Assembly (NCBI GenBank): GCA_019426215.1
Contig: CM033402.1
Span: 8,247,246 to 8,311,245 of the forward strand
Length of the DNA stretch: 64,000 bases
Origin: Buddleja alternifolia
Lineage: Eukaryota; Streptophyta; Magnoliopsida; Lamiales; Scrophulariaceae
Direction of reading: 5' to 3'
A program made the translations under genes and the position numbers. Below the pieces are notes generated by a model. That model was not told the DNA's origin, did no database searches, and saw only the letters and a program-made list of their open reading frames with translations. Shown here piece by piece: positions 1 to 11,471 of this stretch; the stretch's first letter is position 1; each line of letters starts with the position of its first letter.

Positions 1-187
1 AAAAATTGATAGTTTTAGTCAAGGATATTAAGTTACTTCATGATGCGGTTGGTAGTTTCAGGACTAGGACCCTAAGATATGTATGAAAAAAAAAAAAATT
101 GGGTCCATGTTTTGAATTAGAACTACAGCTACGATAGACTTATGTATTCAAGTTGGGTCTTTTATGACCAAATTTTGGGGCGTGACA

Positions 188-313
188 GGTAAAATAGTCA
201 TGAAGAAAATAGGTTCAATAGACAACGTAGCTGACCCGCTGACAAAGCCATTCTCACAAGCGGTGCTAGATCGACATCTTGAGAAGATGGGTCTTAGATA
301 CCATAGCGAGTGA
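188..313 (+). pseudogene. 3' end of Ty1-copia polyprotein (RNase H C-terminus), truncated
   Basis: An open frame from about 188 ends at TGA 311-313 and contains the motif NVADPLTKPFSQ followed by HLEKMGLRYHSE. This is the characteristic C-terminal end of the RNase H domain in plant Ty1-copia polyproteins. A purine-rich tract (GTGCAAGTGTGAGAT) and an LTR beginning TGTTGG follow directly, as expected for the 3' end of such an element. The sequence upstream (1-187) does not obviously continue the copia frame, so the element is 5'-truncated or continues in another frame beyond the window. It is a relic, not a functional gene. Confidence 0.8.
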
Positions 314-1615
314 CATAGAGTGCAAGTGTGAGATTGTTGGTGTTATTCCCTCAGATGCCATAGAGGATAGAATGTATAAAGCATATTATTTGTAATTGAA
401 CATTTATTAATTAATAAAAGACATTTATGTTGTTTTTCTAATTGGCATTTGTAAGTTAATAAGTAACGTTAATTCCAAGAGATCAAGGCAAATCTTCAAC
501 TTGTTATGGGAGAAGGAGAATGACACTAGAAATATTTGGTACTTGATCTCTAAAGTCATTCGCAAGTTGTAGAGAGTTTTGACCGTATATCAAAACTGAA
601 TAAGACTTGTATGATATAAGTTTGACATGAAAGCACTAGTCGAACACTTTAGGTTAGTGGGAGCTTGTGTCATAACTATATCAGTGGGACTGATGAGATC
701 GAACATGACTCACATCGATTCTGTCACAAGGTTTTACTCTATGATAGTCAATGACAGAATTGATTAGTTGTGATAGGTGCGTGTGAACCTTAGACCTAAG
801 GAATCACGTTGAAGATGCACTTTTGATATAAAGTTTGTCATTAGAGTAATTAGATCAAATTTACCTATAGGTGGGGTCAACCTCGAAATGCAACTTGATA
901 GGCAAGTGCCAGTTTGAATTGATTACAAGATGAAATTTATTCTCTCATAAGTGAATGAGCATATATATCTTATGATATCATGAATAAGTGAGGTCGAAAG
1001 TCTTTATCCAAAGTACTGGAGCTGCTTGTGTTATACACAAGAGTAAGCTCAGTGACCTCGACTCATTATGACTTAAGCATATGGCCAAGTATTGTGAGTT
1101 TGACTGAACAATGACTCCCACTTGACTGAGATATTAGAATAAAAAGTTTATACTCGTATGGTATTCACAACGGGAAAAGTTTGAAATGATGCTACTCATT
1201 CTTTTCAATTGGATTACGATATGGGCCACGTGACTGGCTAGGTGTTACCCACATCCTTTGGTTTTCTCCCATTGCCTTTTGAGATGAAATTAATTGCAAA
1301 GAAAAAACATGATTTGAACTTGAGGCAAATTTTTGGTATTTGATATCGTTGTATTATTAGATAAATCAAAAAGAGATTAAATAATTAATTTGTCATTATG
1401 AGCTAATTATTTAATTGATAATACTAATGAGTTAATTAATTTCTTGAAGAAATAAATTAATAAAATAATAGATCACACTATTTATTTAATTAATTATTTA
1501 TTGAATAAATAATAATAATTAAATAATAAATAAAATGGAACCAAGATGGTGCACTAGCCTGGGGCTAGTGCACGGCTCAATTAGGCATCCACGGGCTTAT
1601 GGTTTTTCCTTGTGT

Positions 1616-1625
1616 GATATAAATA
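1616..1625 (+). promoter_or_regulatory. Duplicated LTR TATA box (left target-site copy)
   Basis: The 10-bp GATATAAATA contains the TATAAATA motif expected for the LTR promoter. It is duplicated on the other side of the Mutator-like element at 3054-3063, so each half of the LTR carries a copy. Promoter function is inferred from position only. Confidence 0.5.
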
Positions 1626-1913
1626 GGGTAAATTACACCCAACCCCCCTATGAATTTTTTTTGTCTTGTTACCCCCCTGTGAATTAATTAAAGAAGCAAT
1701 TTAACTCTGTACGTGCCTCACTCGCCTGTAATGAGAATGGTTATCCGATTTTTATCAATAAAAGACTGTTTTACCCCTAATCTTACAACCGTCGGATCTG
1801 ATCTACTAAAATCAATGGTTAATATTAAATAACTTATTTTTTTTATATAAATGTACATTTTTTTTTACTATTTTTAATATTTTGAAACTATCAAAGATGT
1901 TTAAAAATATATA

Positions 1914-1944
<31 letters not shown>

Positions 1945-3053
1945 ATTCTGCAAATACAAACACTCCACCACCACCGTTCCTCTGCCACCGCCGTTGCCGC
2001 TGCCACCGTGCCATCTTTCCGTACTTCGCAGCTATTTCATTACCATACCATCGCACAAACCCACCACCATCTTCATAATTTCAGCCTTAAAACCACCATC
2101 CAAAACCCACCATTTCAGCCCCAAAACCGCCACCGAAGCCCAACCATTTTAGCCCGCAAACTTGTAATTGCATCCCCACGTCTGCTCTGCAAATCGGCAT
2201 TTTGTGGGGTTGAAAATGTGGAAATTGAACGGTGGTGGAGTGTAGCAAAGGTGGCGGCGAACTCAGACGGTGGTGGAGTGGAGTAGCTTGATTTTTTCAT
2301 AAGGATGTTTGCAGAAGCTCTGTTTCCAAAAGAACAAAACCTAACTCAACATTACCAGGAGGGCACGCTTTAAACCACATTAATCTGATAAGAACCCAGA
2401 GTAAAAGAGAAGAGCTCACGAACGGGTGGATACTCGACCATGGAAATATCCATGGCATATCCACTCACCGACAGCTTCAAATCACGCAAAACAGTAAATG
2501 CCTCCACCATACGAGTCCTTGGCACTTCCTTAGCCACTGGACAATAAGGAATCTACGTATCCGGGCGATGCTCCTTCCAATTTCAACACCTTCTTTCTTC
2601 ATTGCATCACATAATTGTGAATGAAATTGAAGGAGAGAGATCAATGGGGTCGGGGTGAGAAAAAGAAACGAACGGTATGTGATGGCGGCGGCATGCAACG
2701 ACAGTTGTGGTGGAGGTGGGGAGGTGGTGGCTATGGTGTTAGCGTTTGGAATTGGTGAAAAATAGTATTAGGATTAGGGTTTTAATTTTGGGGAAGAAGA
2801 TGAAGATGAAAAAAGAAATTAAAAAGAAAATAATTAAAGAAATAGAAATAAAAGAAAAATAAGATTGTGTAAATATTTTAAAAGGACAAGGGTATTTTAG
2901 TCTTTATATAAAATTTGTAAGCAAAAATATAGGAGGGAGGCAGTAAAAAAATTTTAAAAAATAATAAGGGAGTTTTTAGTTAATATTTTTTTATCATAGA
3001 GGGGGTAGAGGGATAATAAGGTCGATCACAGGGGGGTTGTGCGTAATTTACCC
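1626..3053. mobile_element. Non-autonomous Mutator-like element in the copia LTR
   Basis: The left end reads GGGTAAATTACACCCAACCC and the reverse complement of the right end reads GGGTAAATTACGCACAACCC. The inverted repeat continues through CCCT(A/G)TGA, about 27 bp with three mismatches. The element is flanked by perfect 10-bp direct repeats GATATAAATA at 1616-1625 and 3054-3063. Long TIRs with a 9-10-bp duplication point to the Mutator superfamily. The 1.4-kb interior has only short ORFs (for example 2008-2286) and no transposase, so it must have been moved in trans. Confidence 0.8.
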
Positions 3054-3397
3054 GATATAAATATGTCACTTAAGTGGAAAAATCATAACCTAGCCTCATA
3101 AGTTATCTTAGCCTCCAAGTCAAGAATCTCTCCCACCTTTTTCTCTCTCTAGTCGTCCCCTGATGAAGAAGAGGATGTTTTTGCTTTGAATTCCGGCGTG
3201 GTGATTTAGAAGCAATGACGGGTTTGCTACTTGAATTAAAAAAATCAAAGCAGACTCAGATTTGCAGAAACGAGGAAATTCTCCAACCACTTCGCTACAA
3301 TGGGTGAGTTTATTCTCGTTTATAGTTTGATATGATAAATCAGAGATGACTAGCATAGGGATTTATTTTTGCTGCGTTTTTATTTTGTTTCCCAACA

Positions 3398-6300
3398 ACG
3401 TTTTGATTGGGGGGAGATGGTGATGAGTATGGCCGGGAGTGCTAAATAGGGGCAGCGGCAATGGAGCACGACAAAGACAGTTGGTAAAGATTGTGTCGTC
3501 GCCAATGGTGGGTAGGCGGTTGGGGGGAGGTAAAAAGTGGATGGTGGATTGTGAATTAGGGTTTAGGTTTGGTGAAGAAGATAATTGAGGAAGAAGATGA
3601 AAGAAAAAAGGAAAAAAAAAGTAAATGAAAAATAATTAAAAAAATATAATGTAATAACTGGCAAAAATATGGGTATTTTGAGATTTATATTGATGAATTT
3701 AGATTAAGTACGTTCAACAGGCCATTGTGCTTTCATTCTATTTTTAACAAGTACGTGAAGTGCACCCCCCCTCTTCACACAGACTTTTTTAGCTACTTAC
3801 GATTTTCACAGAGGATTGATTGCATGTAACCCTAATATCATAATGCAATGGAACTTGCAAATAAATCTTGGGAAATTGGAATGTTCTATGTGAAATATTA
3901 CCTAACTATAAAGTTATGTGTCACGGGGGTTGTTTTGTTATTTGCAAAAAGATGATGAATTATAAAAGGTTTTCTTTTTACAAGTTGACAATGACAAGAA
4001 ATATTATCACAAAAAGTTGAAGAAAATAATAAAAAATGACGCATCTATAGTTTGATATCCCACAAAAAGTTGAAGAAAATAATAAAAATGACGCATCTAT
4101 AGTTTGATATCCTAATTAGTATAAACCAATTATAGGATGAAAATTGAAAAAGTAAATGAGAATTAAGGATCACAATGTCTATGAGACTATGTCATAATAT
4201 GATGTAGCAATGTATCTAAAATTCCTTATGACACGACAACGGCTGACAATTTTTTTTTTAATGAAGATTTAAATAGAGAGATTCCTAGTACGACGTGTTG
4301 TTACATTTCTTGCGCATCTTTATTATGATTTCATCTCATATAAACAGGAAGGATGCTAAAATTCAAAAGACATTATTAATTTGTGTTGATTTTTTGATCT
4401 CATGGTAACTCCATGGAACTCATATAATATATTTCGAATTCATGTTTATATATAATTGTAATCATCTGACATATAATGAAATCTGTGTGATTTACATAAT
4501 TGGTAGTTATTTCTCGAAAATCTTGGTCACACTCTATGGGAATTTGAGTAGTTGTTTTCCCACATTTCTAATATAATGTGACATCTAATAAGTAAAATAT
4601 GAACAAATAAGAACACAATAACGAGATCCCAAAGCCGATATAACCTTGGATTGCTAATGAAGAGTTCGAACAATACAATTTATGAAATTAGTAAATTGAC
4701 ATTCCTCCCTATCTATGAGTCATAATGTGGTATTTATAGATTTACAATTACATAAGAATTACAACAGAACGTCATGGTCCTTACAAGTTGGGCCCATCGC
4801 GTGGACCATGCATGCTACTCTTCTGGTCGAGGTCAAAGGATTCATATGATGGCTCATCACTGGGTCGACCTTTAGGCATTTATTAGGGATATTTCAGTCA
4901 TATTGGGTATGAGTATTTTATCCCATATTACTTTCTTATTTCTTTCTTTCTTTCTTTCTGTTTATGGTGTTTTCCCGAATGTTCAATTTTATTTTATTGT
5001 ATTGATGGATTTATTGGATGTATTGATCAAAAAAAAATTGGATGTAGCAACAATTATAGTACATTTGATTTTGTACTGATAATTGTATTCTCGGTCGGAA
5101 TTACGCCCAATACTAATGAAATCTAGTGAAATTAATTAACAAGGAAAAGTTAAACGGTTATTTGAACATTGGTAGGGTCGTAAATGAATCTTTTGAAGTC
5201 GCGCATTGTCTTGTTTCAAGCTTCTTTCAATTAAACCAAGCTCGAATGAGTTTTAATAGAGCTGAATTCAAGTCGAGCTCGAATAACTTGATTTTCTTTG
5301 CACATAGTTTAACATTTTTTACTAATTGGTCGAGTCTCAAAATTAATAAAAAAACAAAAGTGTTCAAACTAGTCTGTTATCTTAACAAACCAAGCTTAAA
5401 TGAGCTTTGAGTGGTCATCTTGGATCGAACATCAAATTGCTTGATACATTAATTTCCAACATTAACACTTGGAATAGCAATGAGGTCTGAAGTATTTGGA
5501 AAATTTGTTGTTTAGTCCCTCGGGTAAGCATGCCATCATTTTATACCCTCATTCTTTTTATTATTTCCTTTTTGTAGCATGAAACATGGAATTCCCTTGA
5601 ATGATAAAGAAAAAAAGTAGTTTAAAATTTACATGTATAGTCTTAGTTCTGCCTATTTTCAAGTTCCATCTTTATCTATCTATTTTGCAGTTGTAATTGA
5701 CTTTCAGAGACTATTTCATTTGAATTTCTCGAGCTAAATATATAGTTTAAATTCAAAGTCATAATATAAGTGGTAATATCTACAGTTATTAAACTTCAAA
5801 AACGTTTTTTTTTTTTTTAAAATCTCTCTCTCTCAAAAACTCTAGTTGTCTTTTTCTACTCTTCTTCCCCGCCAACGATGGTTTGGTGAAGCAATCGTCT
5901 CCATCACCACTGTTGACAACACCATCATCGATGGGTTGAGTTGGAGCATCCTCCTTCAAGTTGTGTATCCCAACTTCAAATCTAAAGAGACGGAGATAGA
6001 TCTAACGAGACAAAAATGGAATTGACGAGATGAAGACATGCGATACATTAGATTTAATATAGATTTTTAGTTGAATATTTTATTTTCTCTCTCGAATAAT
6101 AGTTTGTTTTCTCGTTTGAATAAGAGTTTCGTCTTTTTTTGAATAAAAGTGTAGTATTTTGCACAAGATTTTTCTTGTGCTCTTTTATTATTTCTTAAGA
6201 TTTCTTATCTTGAAGAATCTTTGATATTTAGTGTTTCAATTATTTTTAACTATATTTCATTTAAAGACAATTTAAATTGTATTATTTTTTTATGTTATAA

Positions 6301-6836
6301 ATTTTTATTGAATGAAATAATATGACTATTTTTTTTTCAAGAAAAAAATATTGACAGTTATTACTTCATATCAATCATGAGATATCAAGAAATAATCAAG
6401 CGATACGAAATAAATCAATTATAAAATACTAAAAGTAATTTGGGCTTTGTATCTTTTCCCTCATTTGTTTTTTATATTTTTGGTTATTTTTGGGCAAAAG
6501 ATTTTCAGCAAGTGTCTGAGTAATGAGAGTACCCTAAGTAATAGAGTAATAATTACTACTCAAAAGCTAACTTTGATGAGATTGGGGTTCCATATACTTG
6601 GTTTAATCTCGACCACTCTATTATCATAAGACCAAGGGGCGTTGGTTCCTGAAGTCACCACACCTTTTAAGATCCTACAGTGGAGAATGGACACTGAATT
6701 CAGTTTGTAGTAGAATTACCCTATAGAAAAAAAAAAAAAAAAAAAATCAGGAACGCACTCCAAATTCCCTGTTTTACAATTGGGCAATATAATATATGTT
6801 ACTCGCATAAATGTATGACAAATGTAAATATGAATA
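3398..6836. other. Intergenic, no gene seen; decayed repeats
   Basis: No supported coding region. A 53-bp tandem duplication (first copy at 4008, second at 4061, unit beginning CACAAAAAGTTGAAG) is present. The stretch 5160-5450 resembles 24215-24430 (shared CAATTAACTTGATTTT and TTTTACTAATTG words) and looks like a degenerate DNA-transposon family. The segment 5870-6320 shares blocks with 44370-44600. The ORFs at 5126-5410 and 6447-6629 lack any family signature. An unclassified stretch at 4625-4930 could be an LTR remnant, but no ends could be defined. Confidence 0.5.
5870..6320. repeat. Dispersed repeat, copy 1 (related to 44370-44600)
   Basis: Shares several blocks with 44370-44600: TTTGGTGAAGCA...CACCACTGTT, GCACAAGA(n)TTTTCTTGT, and a terminal TTGAATGA before an A/T-rich end. 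The same block order in both copies shows common ancestry. The tail-like end suggests a non-LTR retroelement 3' end, but no reverse transcriptase or tRNA-like head was recognised. Confidence 0.4.
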
Positions 6837-7836
6837 AGCCTGATTGGTATGTAGAAATGAAATTGGAAGGGAATGAGATGAATTAAAGAATGACATGAAG
6901 ATGGGAAATGAATAATGTTAATATAACATATCCCATGCTAGGTATGGTGAATGAATGAAATCGTCATTACTTGGTTCATTCCAATCCCATAATTGGTAAC
7001 TAGAAGTGAACAGTAGATTATCAAAATTATGGTCAAAGACTAAAGTACCCTTTAGTTTAAGTTTTTTTAAATATAATTATTTAATCCAAATATATGGTTA
7101 TTTGATATATGTACAATCCTTTCAAACATGTCACTGGTATATTTACGTTAAGCTTAAACTTTATTTGAGTGAGAAAGTGAGACTTAAAAATATAAAATTC
7201 ATACCTGGTGGGTGCATGACTTAGAGTTGAAGGCATTGATTATACTAGACAATCCCGACTTCGCATTATTTTTTATTGTTGATGAATTAGTTTAGGATGT
7301 AAATATTATTTATTTGTGACAATGTTCATATGTTATTCCCCAATTTTTCCAATGCATTTAAATAGTTTTTCATATTTTTTCTATTTTTTTTTACCATTTT
7401 AAAGTAAATTTGTTATTGATAAAATAATTCAATGATAAAACTATTATTCATTGGGATGAAAAATATTATTCCGCATTTTTCTAAATTATGATGTATTACT
7501 GTTTTTTTTTAAAAATTTCTCATTACTAGCATTATTTATAAAGTAATTTAAAATTCTTAATTATTAAATGTCGAAGATAACAATATAACTTTTACGATAA
7601 TCTTTTAAGACCCTTTTATTGTGTGAGATAGGATAATTCTGTTATAAGTAAATATGAGTTGATCTACGGTGAATCGAGAATGACTAAACCCAAAGAATGA
7701 TTATTCAATACTTTTGAAAATAAGAATAGTCACGGGAATGGCCATTCCCGAAACTTAAACTACCAAACATAGGTTTGAGAATGGACTTGGGAATGCTCAT
7801 TTCATTCATGCGCCATTCCATTATACCAATCAGGCT
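6837..7836. mobile_element. Miniature inverted-repeat element (about 1 kb)
   Basis: A perfect 14-bp inverted repeat, AGCCTGATTGGTAT at 6837-6850 and ATACCAATCAGGCT at 7823-7836, bounds an AT-rich 1.0-kb stretch. Subterminal sequences rich in GGAATG/CATTCC occur at both sides. GCCTGATTGGT-type ends are common among Harbinger-like plant MITEs, but no clean 3-bp duplication was found, so the superfamily is uncertain. The ORF at 7006-7224 lies inside and is spurious. Confidence 0.6.
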
Positions 7837-10800
7837 CTAAATGTAAACAAATCAATGTAACTATCTGTGTATATATTTACATCTATACATATAACAAAAA
7901 GTGTTATACACTGATTACATCGTAACAAGTTTTTGAGTATGAAAGCTTGGAAAAAAACAAGAGAAAAAGGCCTTTTGGCCTAAAGGTGGTATTAGTTTGA
8001 AAAGAGTGGGAAAGGGTAGGGCACATCAGGGAATCAATCACAGTGCAAATAATACCCAACAACAAAAAGTTGAAAAATTGGAGGAAAAAGAGAGAGCACA
8101 AATATCCTGTTCTTGATATCCTGAAAATCCGGTTTATATGATATCTTGTCGGTTAGTGTAATTATACTGATCACTATAATTGCATCAATTAGCCTTTAAC
8201 CTATGCCTTTAATTGACAATGATTTAAATTAGAGGAACACAAGATGATTAGTAGAAAAAACAATAGTTCTACTTAGTGTATAGTTAATTAAGGAAAATAA
8301 TTTTGATTGTTTCGCTGTAATGAAACATGCAAATGTAAAATTGAGGTAAAATATTTTTATAATTATTGGGGAAAACTCAATTTCTTTGGAAAAAAAAAAA
8401 GATAGGAGAAAAAAAAGAGAAATCACAAAACAAAAGGAGTATTTATATATTTACTCGCTGCAATCATCACTTCAAACTGGCAGTTTCGATTATCTGTTGT
8501 GAAATAGTCTCATCTTATATTTTACTTAATGTATGTCCGTTAAGCAAATGAAATATTTTCTTAAATATAAAATTGACCTGAATTACATGTATTTCTCGTG
8601 TAATAATGTTGTGAAATACAAGATAAAATATACTTTTGGAATAAAAAAACTGAAATGTCAAATTATATTAGCAATTTAGTCTTTATGTTTGCATTTTGTA
8701 TTTATCGAATATTTCTTGATCCATCAAAATCCTTGAACCACGAGTTGTTACTTTCATGAAAAGGAAAATAAACCCAAAGATGAAATAAGAAATATAAGAG
8801 CGCAATTTACACTCAGGATATTGTCTATTCCAATTTGTCTTTAATCTTGCCTTGCATTTCATATATGCCCTTCAAGTACATGTGTGCCGTATCTATGTAT
8901 AAATTTAAAGAATTATTTTATAAATTTAACATTTTTACGTGGGATGAAATATCAAATTGAAAAAATAGACGATTAGAACTACATAAATCTTGTGCAGTAG
9001 CCAACTTTTTGTGAAAGATCATGTATAATAGTAAGAAGTAACTATTGGGGCAACCCATTTTTCCTCATAACTTTTGATTTATGTTTGCTTAAATGAAGAT
9101 ATGTATTAGAAAGGAAAAAAAGTTGAGAAAAAGTTTAAAGAGACAACAAGAATTCTGCCAAAATTTTCCCATTTAAGAGAAGTCCCAATTCTTAGTGCAC
9201 CTTCTGACATTCAACATTTTCGACTCCATTAACTATCTCAATCCATTTTCCCTCTATATTTTCACCTTTAATATGATTAAATAAGTTTTTCCCTATTTCA
9301 AGGGGCACAAAGTCAAATATATTTTGTGTGCAAGCGTGGGCAAAATTCCATAATATATAACTACTCCGACCCGATTTATTTTCAAAAGTTTTTTTTTCTA
9401 ATTCTTTTTTCATTTTGCTATATTTTTATTTGGTCATTCCCCTAGCTTGTACCTTATTTTTAATGAATAAACGTTAAGTCGTGTAAAATTCAAAATGACT
9501 ACACTAACAAAAGAAGTACTATATATCCATAAAATGGTCGTTTTGCTAAATTAAAGATTGTTGTGGACTGCAACCTCAACACAACACTAGAAAATAAGCT
9601 ATAATCTCATTTATATCAAACATTATATATAGGCCATTTGACAATCTATAATTACACACATAAAATGGTGAAATCTACGTCATAAGTGAACTCGAACTCG
9701 TGACATTTAAGTGGAAAATTAGAAAACTCACTACTAGACCGCCTTAATGTGGCTGGTTATTATTGCTTTCCTAGTTAGATTAGTATTATTATTGCTTTCC
9801 TAGTTAGACTAGTATTCCTATTACCTTATTTATCTTTTACCTTCTTTATAGTTTAGGGTTTTCTTGTATTCTCTCTCTTGTAACTCTATAAATATGTTAC
9901 TCAGTAATACAAGTTTCCTACGGGGTTTTCTCTAATCTAACACCTTTTACTTAGTTAAGTCATATTTTTTAGATGCTCTAAAACTTTAATGGTGACCTAA
10001 TAACAAGTAAATAGAACCAACATAATCTAATTATGTTATCATGTGGTTTATTGAAATTATTGCAATTAGTTCTATGCATATGGACATATTTTTTAGACTA
10101 TGCATATGGACATATTTTTTAGACTTACCAAAAAAAAAGGACATATTTTTTAGACTAGCTAAATCTTCAATGTTACTAGTTTAGCAATTTTTTTTTAATT
10201 CAAGAGGAAGGGGATACCCTATATATCTAACTCGACAAATCTGAGTTGATAGTTATAATCTTGAGCCATAGTCCAGCAATTTAAGGGACTGAATAACAGT
10301 GATAAATTATATTAAACAAAATAAAATAAAACACAGAAATATAAGTAATTATTTATTTTACATTTGTTTAGACTATTCTAGGATTCTCTTCATCCAGTTA
10401 GACCCGTTAGTTGTATGTCATTTTCCTTAAACCCCACCACTTAAATCCCTTTCTCTCAATTCTCCAAGTAAATGCTTAAGACAAATATGTTCTCTCCTTA
10501 TTATGTTTGGTCCTACCAATTAATTACATAATGAGTCTGTAACATTTCTCCGTAAAAGAATACTATATTGGAGCGTGTATCAACCACAAAGTAATTACAA
10601 TTCATTTGCCATAGAATTAGTCTGGTCTGTCAAACCTAATTCACACTTAAATTCCATATTTAGGAGATTTTGAAATTCTGAATTTCGAGATAATTATAAC
10701 TATCCATATATATGTGCCTAAGTCCTAACTATAAAGTCTACTATACACAAATAATTACTTCATCCATTCTAAAAGGATGTCCCAACTTTTCAAAGGAATT

Positions 10801-11330
10801 AATAAAATACACTTTTCAAAGTTACCCTTTTCATAAAACACAAGACAACAAATTACATTTACCTTTTAAAATATGCCATGGTTTTTAGTTTAATTTCTAG
10901 CAATTGTCTATTATCCATTTATTAGACGTTCTTTTCTTAAATAGGATCACAGTTTCATAGTAAAATTGAATTACTTATATATATACACTCCTAAATTAAA
11001 ATAAAGAGAAATACAATTAAATTAGATAATAAATACCTATTTTTATAGTAAATGACATATATTTTGAGACTGACAAAAGTGAAATTATTGACATCTTTTG
11101 TGGGACGTAAAAAGAATATTATATAATTCTTTATTACCAAGATCTCCTAAACAAAATAAAACAAAATTAAAATTTCCAAAAAGGCAAACCAAACCAAGAT
11201 CCACAAAATCAAACTTTGGCTCAAGCTTTCCCACACAAAGTCCAACTATAGAAATAATCTCATCTTAGAAAAACAATTTCAAAGAAGAATTTTCTCTTAA
11301 TTATAACATGGGCATCATAAGATCAAAGCA
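7837..11330. other. Intergenic region upstream of the WIP gene
   Basis: AT-rich DNA without a recognised gene. The minus-strand frame at 9192-9413 shows no known domain. Short direct duplications occur at 9745-9815 and around 10070-10160. The region 9770-9960 (CTTTCCTAGTTAG, TATAAATATG, then AATACAAGTTTCC) resembles an LTR promoter/R segment, but its ends are not clear. A probable tRNA-derived SINE is listed separately. Confidence 0.45.
9636..9745 (-). mobile_element. Probable tRNA-derived SINE
   Basis: On the minus strand the stretch carries GCGGTCTAGTAGTGAG, resembling a pol III A box, followed about 40 bases later by GAGTTCGAGTTC, resembling a B box. This spacing is that of tRNA-derived SINE heads. 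No intact tRNA cloverleaf was made out and target duplications were not identified, so both limits are approximate. Confidence 0.45.
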
Positions 11331-11337
11331 TCATTTT

Positions 11338-11345
11338 TATATAAA
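11338..11345 (+). promoter_or_regulatory. Probable TATA box of the WIP gene
   Basis: TATATAAA lies 127 bp upstream of the WIP start codon at 11472, a normal distance for a plant promoter with a 5' UTR of about 100 bases. The intervening leader is rich in CATCATCATC and CTT runs, typical of plant leaders. Assigned by position and motif only. Confidence 0.5.
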
Positions 11346-11471
11346 TTTGTGCTTTATTACTCCAAAATTTCATTGAGTGGCTCAAGCCATCATCCTCTCC
11401 ATCATCATCATCTTCTTCTTCAATATTCATCCCTCCCTTACACAACAATTTAACTTAGATAGAAAAAAACA

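Larger units (their letters stand above)
335..3397 (+). mobile_element. 3' LTR of a Ty1-copia element, interrupted by a Mutator-like element
   Basis: The LTR begins TGTTGG at 335, right after the polypurine tract, and ends CCCAACA at 3397. TGTTGG and CCAACA form the short terminal inverted repeat typical of LTR ends. Removing the insertion at 1626-3053 and one target-site copy leaves about 1.6 kb of LTR. The sequence around the insertion (TGATATAAATA) looks like the LTR TATA box, followed by a plausible R/U5 region rich in CT tracts. The small ORFs in this stretch (2477-2698, 3120-3356) have no recognisable family features. Confidence 0.7.
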
